From Haloarcula limicola (lineage in GTDB: Archaea > Halobacteriota > Halobacteria > Halobacteriales > Haloarculaceae): a stretch of 64,000 nucleotides of DNA. The position numbers were made by a program, and so were the translations under genes. The stretch spans positions 62,001-126,000 of the forward strand of contig NZ_WRXM01000003.1 in NCBI RefSeq assembly GCF_010119205.1, given 5' to 3'. This document shows positions 1 to 6,373 of this stretch, piece by piece (the stretch's first letter is position 1; each line of letters starts with the position of its first letter). Under the pieces are notes generated by a model that saw nothing but the letters and a program-made list of their open reading frames with translations, did no database searches and was not told where the DNA came from.

Positions 1-1
1 A

Positions 2-541
2 CTGCTGACCTGCGGGTACGACGACGAGCGCGAGACGCTCGAAGCGTTCGCGGGGAGGGTCGCCGAGGGCGCGAGCGGGACGGCCGCGCTGATGGGCGAC
101 CCGAACCACTCGGGCTACCAGTTCGTCGGAAAGGTCCAGCGAGCGGTCGACGCCCCGGTGCGGGTCGTCCCCGGCGTCTCCTCGCTCCAGGTGGCCGCGA
201 GCCGCGCCCGGACACCGATGGAGGACGCCGAGTTCGTGACGCTCCACAAGAGCGGCGATCTGACGGCCGACCTCGACCGACTCCGCGAGAACGTCGGCGA
301 GCGACACCTGCTCGTTCTCCCCCGCCCGTACGACCGGATGCCCGAGGATATCGCGCGGACGCTCGTCACCGCGGGCGGCGACGAGACGCTCGACGCGCTC
401 GTACTGGAACGGCTGACCCACCCCGACGAGTCCGTGACCGAGACGACGCTCGGGGAACTGGCGACGACGGGGAGGGGCGCGGACGAATCGGCTTTCTCGG
501 ACCTCTCAGTTCTCGCCGTGCGGGCCGAGTCGTCGGGCTGA
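2..541 (+). CDS. cbiE: Cobalt-precorrin-7 (C5)-methyltransferase CbiE, 3' part
   Basis: The reading frame is open from the window edge, so the 5' end and start codon lie outside; 179 residues are visible. The product belongs to the tetrapyrrole methylase family, which transfers a methyl group from S-adenosylmethionine to the corrin ring in anaerobic cobalamin synthesis. The visible part begins LLTCGYD and contains GDPNHSGYQF and RVVPGVSSLQVAASR, matching the conserved substrate- and SAM-binding loops of CbiE/CobL-N. The family is usually about 200-240 residues, so most of the protein is here. The next gene is convergent (hemoglobin, minus strand), so this is probably the last gene of a cobalamin operon lying to the left. 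Family membership is fairly secure; CbiE rather than another methylase is an inference from the motif pattern. Confidence 0.75.
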   Translation: MLTCGYDDERETLEAFAGRVAEGASGTAALMGDPNHSGYQFVGKVQRAVDAPVRVVPGVSSLQVAASRARTPMEDAEFVTLHKSGDLTADLDRLRENVGERHLLVLPRPYDRMPEDIARTLVTAGGDETLDALVLERLTHPDESVTETTLGELATTGRGADESAFSDLSVLAVRAESSG

Positions 542-633
542 CGGCATCCGCCTCACGGCGGGTATCGCTCTTTTGCCGCGGCGGAGCGAGCGCCGCCGTT
601 CCGGGACGCCTTCCGCCGGTTCTCTCGCGTCAC

Positions 634-993
634 TCACCGACCGAGAACCGGGTCTTTGAGCGCCATCACCTCGGCCATGATCGCCTCGACGCTGTCGTCG
701 TCGACCCCGTTCGCTCGGAGCGCCGATTCGAGATAGTCGCCGACGGCTTCGAAGTCCTCTTCGGTGATATCGAGATGCGCGTGCGCCTCGCGCATGTCGT
801 CGCCCCCGTAGTCGACGGGACCGCCGGCGACCGCGCTGATGAACTGGATCTGATGAGCGCGCAGTTCGTCCATGTCCATCCCCTCGAAGTAGGGCGTCAG
901 TCGCTCGTCCGAGAGGACTCTGTCGTAGAAGTCGGCGACGACTGCTTCGACCGCGTCTCTCCCGCCGATCTCGCGATAGATTGTCTGCGGCAT
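634..993 (-). CDS. glbN: Truncated hemoglobin, group I
   Basis: This 119-residue protein has the length and pattern of group I truncated hemoglobins (2-on-2 globin fold, heme protein binding O2 or NO). It opens with TIYREIGGRDAVEAVV and has FYDRVL (Tyr23 at the B10 position), a TPYFEGMDM turn and GGPVDYGG. The proximal heme ligand is probably His71 in AHAHLDIT, aligned by eye to the HQGRGIT stretch of mycobacterial trHbN. The start is an ATG; a TATA-like element at 1054-1062 on the same strand supports a separate promoter. The gene upstream in the same direction is a cysteine-containing HTH_10 regulator, which suggests control by redox, NO or oxygen. The family call is confident; the physiological ligand is not known from sequence. 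Confidence 0.88.
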   Translation of the reverse strand: MPQTIYREIGGRDAVEAVVADFYDRVLSDERLTPYFEGMDMDELRAHQIQFISAVAGGPVDYGGDDMREAHAHLDITEEDFEAVGDYLESALRANGVDDDSVEAIMAEVMALKDPVLGR

Positions 994-1049
994 CGTGTTC
1001 GTGTAGGGTTAGCCGTCGGACCGGAATACGACCTGTCGCTAAGATATTC

Positions 1050-1064
1050 GGCCTTATTTAATGT
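1050..1064 (-). promoter_or_regulatory. Archaeal promoter of the truncated hemoglobin gene
   Basis: Read on the minus strand there is a TATA-type box ATTAAATAA (1054-1062), about 60 bases before the ATG of the hemoglobin gene. It stands out in otherwise GC-rich sequence. The position implies a short leader of 25-40 bases. Confidence 0.45.
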
Positions 1065-1143
1065 CGTGATGATGGGTAACAAGGTGCGCGATAGGAGACG
1101 GATCTGCGTGGAATCGGCGACAACCGATCGACACGCAGGCGCG

Positions 1144-1788
1144 CTACTCGGAGAGGATCTGATCCAAGAGCTTCGTCTGTGCGACGGAGAGGTGCTCGAC
1201 GAAGGTGGCCGCCGATATCCCGAGTTCGTCGGCGACCGCTCCGGCGCTCGCGCCCTTCGGCGACGAGAAGTAGCCCATCTCGTGAGCCGTCTCGAGCACC
1301 TCGTACTGGCGGTCCGTGAAGACGTTTCGGTCGACGACGAGCAGCGAGCGCCGCTCCTCCGGTCCGCCAGACTGGGCGAGGCGGCGGACCGTGACGTCCG
1401 CACAGCACGCTTGCAGATCAGTGACGACCGCCCGTAGCGTCTCGAGATCCGACGCTATGAACGAGAGGACCAGCCGTTCGGACTCTGCCCGAATCTCCCG
1501 GACGGGACAGCCGTGGCTCGGAAGGCGCGTACACGGGCACGCGCTGTTCTCGTGCGTGTATCGATAGACCGACGTCGAGCTGTCGTCGAACACTTTCTCG
1601 GCGGACTGTATCTCCGGCTCGGCGTCCTCGGCGTGGTCTATCGTCACTTCGCCGACGACGCTCTGTGTCCCCGCGAGAGAGCGTCGGCTGACTTGCACGG
1701 ACTCGACTGTACAGTCCTCGCTCAGCGAAGCGACGGGACAGCCGGCCACGTCGCTCACTTCCAGCTGCACGTGGACCCCAGAAGCCAT
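1144..1788 (-). CDS. HTH_10 (bacterio-opsin activator type) regulator with cysteine cluster
   Basis: A 214-residue transcription regulator. The C-terminal part (about 155-210) has the HTH_10 pattern of Bat-like haloarchaeal regulators: LTDRQYEVLE-type helix, AHEMGYFSSP, then ADELGISAATFVEHL as recognition helix. The N-terminal part has no GAF or PAS domain that I recognise. It carries unusual cysteines: CPVASLSEDC near residues 17-26 and CPCTRLPSHGCPV near residues 84-96, plus CC near 127. Such clusters could bind metal or heme or sense redox state; that is inference. It lies 150 bp upstream of the truncated hemoglobin gene on the same strand. A TATA-like box GCTTATAC (1812-1819) lies about 25 bases before the ATG, as expected for a leaderless transcript. 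Confidence 0.75.
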   Translation of the reverse strand: MASGVHVQLEVSDVAGCPVASLSEDCTVESVQVSRRSLAGTQSVVGEVTIDHAEDAEPEIQSAEKVFDDSSTSVYRYTHENSACPCTRLPSHGCPVREIRAESERLVLSFIASDLETLRAVVTDLQACCADVTVRRLAQSGGPEERRSLLVVDRNVFTDRQYEVLETAHEMGYFSSPKGASAGAVADELGISAATFVEHLSVAQTKLLDQILSE

Positions 1789-1810
1789 ACCTGAACGTGA
1801 TTACTCCCGG

Positions 1811-1820
1811 AGTATAAGCG
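1811..1820 (-). promoter_or_regulatory. TATA box of the HTH_10 regulator gene
   Basis: The minus strand reads CGCTTATACT, 23-32 bases before the ATG at 1788. That spacing fits a leaderless haloarchaeal transcript and supports the chosen start. Confidence 0.4.
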
Positions 1821-1976
1821 GCTCTATTTCCGGGTCACACTGGGAGAGCGGTCAGTACCAGCTCTCGACCGCTGGATACCCGTCGGATCGAACAACCGAC
1901 AGTATCCGGCAGCGAGAGGCCCGAAACGTGGGCTCGAATTCAGCGCCATTCCGCTCGGGTGCCGCTCGGAAACACC

Positions 1977-2648
1977 TCACTCGAGCCACGCCGTGACGTG
2001 CGGTGAACTCGCGATGACGCCGTCGACACCACGCCGTTCGAGGGCCCAGGCGCCCGGGCGTGAATCGACGGTCCACGCGTTGACCAGCATTCCCGCGTCG
2101 TGCGCGTCAGCGACGATATCGGTACAGAGGCAGAGCCACGCGTTCGGATGGACGTACCTGCAATCGAGTTCCTCGGCGACCGCGAGGTCGTCGCCCGGAG
2201 TGAGCCCCAGCACGTACGCCAGTTCGACCCCCTCGCCGCCGTCGACCTGGACTCGCCGGATCGCCTCCGCGTCGAACGAGGAGACGATGACGTCGTGCGG
2301 CGCCTCGCGTGCTCTCGAAAGCGCCTGTTCGACGGTCGCCGCGTCCTTGAGCTCGAGGTTGACGCCGGTCGCGGCCGGGATGACGTCGAGAACCGACGAG
2401 AGCGTCTGGACGCCCTCGCCGTCGTGGGCGTCGAGGGACGCGAGCTCCGACGCGGTGAGTTCGTCTACCTCGGTCACGCCGTCGATGGCGATGTCGACGA
2501 GCGAGTTGTGCGCGACCACGAGCTCCCCCGAGGCGCATCGACGGACGTCGAGTTCGATCATGTCCGCCTTCGGAACCGCCTGTTCGACGGCCGCCACCGT
2601 GTTAGCGGAGTACTGCTCGTCGAATCCTCGGTGAGCGATCAGACGCAT
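1977..2648 (-). CDS. ugpQ: Glycerophosphodiester phosphodiesterase
   Basis: A 223-residue GDPD-family protein that hydrolyses deacylated glycerophospholipids to glycerol 3-phosphate and an alcohol. The catalytic signature is visible: LIAHRGF at the start, ENTVAA-like SANTVAAVEQA, IELDVRR and VAHNSL, followed by LELKD near the middle and WTVD near the C-terminus. There is no signal peptide, so it is cytoplasmic. Length is normal for the archaeal short GDPD group. It is followed by 1 kb of unrelated luciferase-like gene on the same strand. Glycerophosphodiesters from archaeal ether lipids are the likely substrates, but substrate specificity cannot be read from sequence. Confidence 0.85.
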   Translation of the reverse strand: MRLIAHRGFDEQYSANTVAAVEQAVPKADMIELDVRRCASGELVVAHNSLVDIAIDGVTEVDELTASELASLDAHDGEGVQTLSSVLDVIPAATGVNLELKDAATVEQALSRAREAPHDVIVSSFDAEAIRRVQVDGGEGVELAYVLGLTPGDDLAVAEELDCRYVHPNAWLCLCTDIVADAHDAGMLVNAWTVDSRPGAWALERRGVDGVIASSPHVTAWLE

Positions 2649-2758
2649 CTGTTGGCAAGCGCTATTCGGTAGTCGGTGAAAGGCGTTCGGGCACCGTCGG
2701 CGGTAGTCTCTACGGGAAGAGCGCTTTCCCGAGTAGACCGCCTGACACGGAGACCCGG

Positions 2759-3781
2759 TCAGGCGAGTCCGACACCGTCAGCCAGCAGTTCGTGGGATCG
2801 GAGCGCGTCGTCGTGGGTCGCGTGGATGTGCTGGATCATCACCTCGTCGACGCCGACGCGGTCCGCGAGCTGTTCGAGAAGCGATGCGAGCGTCTCCGGG
2901 CTCCCGGAAATCGTGCGCGGCCACTCGCCGTCGTCGAGTGTCGCAGGCGTCGGTTCGGGGACCCCACCGAGTTCGTCGATAGCTTCCTCGATCGACGGCC
3001 TCGTACCGACGACACCGCGTTGCATGCGCTCGTACGACGCCTCGGCCACGGCCCGGTGCCGTGCCGCCTCCTCGTCGGTCGCCGCACAGACTGCATTCAC
3101 CGCCAGTATCCCCTGCGGATCGTCGGCACTACCGGCCAGGGCAGACGGTTCGAACCGCTCGCGGTACCGCTCGAACGATCGGGGAGCGAGCTGCGGTCGA
3201 ATGAACGCCGCGAAACAGTACGGGAGCCCCAGTTCGGCCGCGATCGCCGCGCTGGACGGACTCGATCCGAGCACCCACGGAGCGGGAGCGCCGTCCCCCG
3301 AACGCGATATCTGTAAGTCGCCGTAGGGATGTCCGTCGGGATAGGCGTCGTAGAGGTGGTTGACGACGGCTTCGATCTTCTCCGCGTGGTCCGCGTCGGG
3401 GTTCTGGACGCGCCGGTCCGTTCCGAGGGCTCGATCCGCCGCGGGCGACCCGTTCGCCCGTCCGAGACCGGCGTCGATGCGGCCCGGAGCGAGCGCGTCG
3501 AGCGCCCCGAACTGTTCGGCGACTTTGAACGGGCTGTAATGGTTGAGGAGCACCGCGCCGGACCCGAGTCGGATCGAGTCCGTCTCGGCGGCGAGATGCC
3601 CGAGCAGCACCTCGGGTGTCGTCCCGGCGATGGCGTCCGCCATGCCGTGGTGTTCGGCCACCCAGAACCGGGAGTACCCGAGCCGCTCGGCTTGCTTGGC
3701 GGCCTCGACGGTGTTCGCGTACGCCTCGCTCGCGGTCCCATCGGTCGGAACGGGAGACAGGTCGACGACGGAGAGTTCCAC
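2759..3781 (-). CDS. Luciferase-like (LLM) flavin oxidoreductase, MsnO8-like
   Basis: A 340-residue LLM-class protein with the (beta/alpha)8 pattern of FMN- or F420-dependent monooxygenases. It opens ELSVVDLSPV, then AERLGYSRFWVAEHH, LGSGAVLLNHYSPF and GRIDAGLGRANG, all typical of the MsnO8-like subgroup. The first codon is GTG; the upstream stretch is the divergent promoter shared with the small secreted protein. The natural substrate is unknown for this subgroup. Two other LLM proteins occur in the window (25.6 and 35.0 kb), but they are of different subgroups. Confidence 0.8.
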   Translation of the reverse strand: MELSVVDLSPVPTDGTASEAYANTVEAAKQAERLGYSRFWVAEHHGMADAIAGTTPEVLLGHLAAETDSIRLGSGAVLLNHYSPFKVAEQFGALDALAPGRIDAGLGRANGSPAADRALGTDRRVQNPDADHAEKIEAVVNHLYDAYPDGHPYGDLQISRSGDGAPAPWVLGSSPSSAAIAAELGLPYCFAAFIRPQLAPRSFERYRERFEPSALAGSADDPQGILAVNAVCAATDEEAARHRAVAEASYERMQRGVVGTRPSIEEAIDELGGVPEPTPATLDDGEWPRTISGSPETLASLLEQLADRVGVDEVMIQHIHATHDDALRSHELLADGVGLA

Positions 3782-3799
3782 GTCCGAGTTCGGGGACTG

Positions 3800-3851
3800 C
3801 GAGAATTAACGGTTTGGTTAGCGGTCGTTACAGAAACCGTCCGATTAATAC
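3800..3851. promoter_or_regulatory. Divergent promoter region with inverted repeat
   Basis: Between the GTG starts at 3781 (minus) and 3876 (plus) lies a 7-bp inverted repeat, ACGGTTT (3809-3815) and AAACCGT (3834-3840). On its outer sides sit TATA-like GAATTAA (3803-3809) and GATTAATA (3843-3850). The second is about 26-33 bases before the GTG at 3876, which fits a leaderless start there. The symmetric layout suggests one regulator acting on both genes. Confidence 0.4.
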
Positions 3852-3875
3852 CGCAGTGGACGCCACGAACGACAC

Positions 3876-4115
3876 GTGAATTCTCGCTACCGTCTCGTTC
3901 ACTTGGTCCTCGCTATTTCGGTGATCGCTGCGGTCACACTCGCTGGCACCGGCGTCGCGGTGGGCGCTGACGCCCCTACCGACACCCAGAACGCACAGAC
4001 GATACTGGAGGACCTCGAGCAACTGCTCCAACAGATCGTCGATATTCTCGAAGTCGTCGCGGACCTCTTAGAGGCGCTCCGAGATATCGCCGGCGGCGTA
4101 GAGAGCGAGGACTGA
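3876..4115 (+). CDS. Small secreted or membrane-anchored peptide
   Basis: A 79-residue protein with GTG start. Residues 1-30 form a signal-peptide-like segment (basic NSRYR, then hydrophobic LVHLVLAISVIAAVTLAG, then AVGA). The mature part (about 33-79) is an acidic leucine/isoleucine-rich helix, with repeats such as ILEDLEQLLQQIVDIL and VVADLLEALRDIAGG. It could form an amphipathic or coiled-coil helix. I do not recognise a family. The GTG start is supported by a TATA-like box 26-33 bases upstream. It is divergent from the LLM gene. Confidence 0.55.
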   Translation: MNSRYRLVHLVLAISVIAAVTLAGTGVAVGADAPTDTQNAQTILEDLEQLLQQIVDILEVVADLLEALRDIAGGVESED

Positions 4116-4436
4116 GGGGCTGGACCGATCGCTCGGCAGAACCCGGCCGGTAGCGTATAGCTCGGCACATCGTGCCAGCGAGCGAAGCCCTTCTCCGCTC
4201 GTTACACCTCAAGCGGTTCGAACAACTCAGCGGCATTCGACGGCGGAAGGCCCGCAACGCGCGATCAGATGCCGATTTTCACGGCCGGCCCGGCTGTCCG
4301 CTCGCGCTCCACAGAATTCGCGCTCGACTAGACGCGACCGACCGGGGTCACCAAAATTTATTTGACGGCCGGTTCCGTTGGCCAAAACAAGAGCAATTGG
4401 AGTAATCAAAATGTACTTGCAATACCGGGCGTCGTC
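4116..4436. other. Intergenic spacer with promoter of the CbiX-like gene
   Basis: No convincing gene is seen in these 321 bases. Near the right end, AAAATTTATTT (4353-4363) is a strong TATA candidate for the plus-strand gene at 4437, which would leave a leader of about 45-50 bases. A CTTGCA element (4413-4418) lies just before the gene. Confidence 0.4.
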
Positions 4437-5225
4437 ATGACGACCGAATCGATCCTGCTCATCGGCCGGGGGACGGAAGTGACGCGAGCGGTGCTCGAAA
4501 CGCACGCCGACCGCCTCGCCGCTCGTACCCGCGTCGACGCCGTCGACGTCGCCGTCTACGAGCGCGAACCGCGCCGCGAGCTTCGAGAGACTGTAGAGGG
4601 ACTCTCCGCCGAGACGGTGTACGCCGTCCCGATGTGTGCCGCCCATACCTACGACACCGTCGACGAGATCCCGGCGCTCCTCTCGCACGCCTCCGGCACC
4701 GTCCGATACTGCGAACCGGTCGGGCAGAGCCCGGCGATTACAGACGCGCTCGCGGAGCGCGGGGCGGCGCTGGTGTCGCCGGGCGAGGACGCGTCGCTCG
4801 TCCTCGTCGGGTTCGGCAGCAACTCGAAGCCGTACAACCGACAGACGGTCGACTATCACGCGGCGCGGCTGCGCGACCAGTCGGCGTACGGGGCGGTGCT
4901 GACCTGTTACCTCCTGCAGAACCCGGCGGTCGAGTGCGTCCGCTACAACCTCGCGACGCCCCGGGCGGTCGCGGTGCCCGCGTTCGTCGCGCCGTCGGAG
5001 ATAACGGACGACCGGATCCCGGCGGCGCTCGAACTCGCTCGGGGCGGACTGGAGTACGCCGACCCGCTCGGGGAACATCCGCGCGTCACTGACGCCGTTC
5101 ACGGGGAGATCGAAAAGCAGCGAGCACTGGCGCGTGACGACTCGGCGTCGACGGCCTCCGTCGGCGCTCGACCGACGCGGACGCCGCGGCCCGTCTCGAC
5201 CGATGGCGAGGGCCTCTCGGAGTAA
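4437..5225 (+). CDS. CbiX/SirB-like chelatase-family protein
   Basis: A 262-residue protein resembling the CbiX/SirB class II chelatase fold. It has LLIGRGTEV at the start, YAVPMCAAHTYDTVDEIPALL where chelatases carry a His-containing metal-insertion loop, then a second half with LVLVGFGSNSKPYNRQTVDYHA and VPAFVAPSEITDDRIPAALE. This is a two-lobed arrangement as in CbiX long forms. The C-terminal 35 residues are low-complexity. The ATG at 4437 is chosen because the alternative TTG 75 bases upstream gives an N-terminus without the chelatase start motif. It may act in cobalt or iron insertion into sirohydrochlorin, in keeping with cbiE nearby, but catalytic function is not proven. Confidence 0.65.
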   Translation: MTTESILLIGRGTEVTRAVLETHADRLAARTRVDAVDVAVYEREPRRELRETVEGLSAETVYAVPMCAAHTYDTVDEIPALLSHASGTVRYCEPVGQSPAITDALAERGAALVSPGEDASLVLVGFGSNSKPYNRQTVDYHAARLRDQSAYGAVLTCYLLQNPAVECVRYNLATPRAVAVPAFVAPSEITDDRIPAALELARGGLEYADPLGEHPRVTDAVHGEIEKQRALARDDSASTASVGARPTRTPRPVSTDGEGLSE

Positions 5226-5327
5226 TCCGCGTCTCGCCGCGACTCCACCGGTCAGCGGTCTCGAACCGCCCCATCGAACGGGCGACGGAGTCGGACGCCA
5301 CTTATACTCGCGCCGAACGCCTCTGGG

Positions 5328-6317
5328 TCAGTCGTCGGCTTCGACGGTATCGGCGGTCGGAATCGTCACGTCGGTCAGGTTGGCCTCTATCTCCTCGCGT
5401 CGATCCTCGAACTTCCCTGGGAGGACGAGTCGACCGCCGAGGTCGTCGAGCGGCTCGTCGCTGGTGTAGCCGGGGCCGCGGGTGGCGAGTTCGAACAGGA
5501 TGCCGCCGAACTCCCTGAAGTAGACCGAGCGGAACCAGTGGCGGTCGATCTGCTGAGTCGGGCGGAGCCCGGCGGACTGGACGGCCTCGCGCATCGCTCG
5601 CTGGTCTTCGTCGGTCGGCGTCTGGAAGGCGACGTGGTGGACCGTCCCGTGACCCTGTCGCCCGCCCTGGATGGTCGGGAGCACGTCGACGTACTTGCCG
5701 ACCGGACCGTCGGCGGCGAAGCGAGTTCGCTCGTCGCCCGGCGTGTCGCCCTGTGCCTGTTCGGTGCCGACCTCTTCGAGACCCATCGTCCGGAGGAGGT
5801 CCATCGTGGGTTCGGGGTCGGCGAGCCAGAGCGTCACCGAGTGGAAGCCCCGGATGGCGGCGTCTTCGGGGACGAACTCCGTCCACGGGACCGTGGGGTC
5901 GTCCTCGCCGATCTCGACCGCGACGAGTTCGACCGGGAGGCCGTCGGGGTCTCGGAACGGGAGCACGGTCTCGCCGAATCGCTCGACGCGCTCGTCGTAG
6001 TCGACGCCGTACTCCTCGAAGCGGTCCTCCCAGTAGTCGAGGCTGCCTTCGGGAACGCGGAAGGCGGTCCGGGAGACCTGTCCGGAACCGACCTTCCCCT
6101 GTTTCATGTCTTCCCACGGGAAGAACGTCATGCTCGTTCCGGGGGTCCCCTCGGCGTCGGCGAAGAAGAAGTGGTAGGTGCCGGGGTCGTCCTGGTTGAT
6201 GGACCGCTTGACCAGGCGGAGGCCGAGCGTCTCGACCCAGAAGTCCATGTTCCGCTGGGGGTCGCCCGCGATACAGGTCACGTGGTGGATGCCGGGTGTC
6301 GGTGTCGGAGGCGTCAT
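5328..6317 (-). CDS. VOC-family ring-cleaving dioxygenase (MhqO-like)
   Basis: A 329-residue protein with two vicinal-oxygen-chelate modules. Metal-site patterns are visible: GIHHVTCIAGDPQRNMDFW at the N-terminus, FRDPDGLPVELVAV at the end of module one, RGFHSVTLWL opening module two, TVHHVAFQTP and GILFELATRGPGY near the end. This is typical of the MhqO/MhqE group acting on hydroquinones or catechols with Fe(II). It starts with ATG and has no signal peptide. It may detoxify quinones or take part in aromatic breakdown. Its neighbours give no pathway context. Confidence 0.82.
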   Translation of the reverse strand: MTPPTPTPGIHHVTCIAGDPQRNMDFWVETLGLRLVKRSINQDDPGTYHFFFADAEGTPGTSMTFFPWEDMKQGKVGSGQVSRTAFRVPEGSLDYWEDRFEEYGVDYDERVERFGETVLPFRDPDGLPVELVAVEIGEDDPTVPWTEFVPEDAAIRGFHSVTLWLADPEPTMDLLRTMGLEEVGTEQAQGDTPGDERTRFAADGPVGKYVDVLPTIQGGRQGHGTVHHVAFQTPTDEDQRAMREAVQSAGLRPTQQIDRHWFRSVYFREFGGILFELATRGPGYTSDEPLDDLGGRLVLPGKFEDRREEIEANLTDVTIPTADTVEADD

Positions 6318-6373
6318 GGACGGACGTACGGACCGCAGGAACTTGAGTACGCGCTGACGTGAGTGTAACCGGG

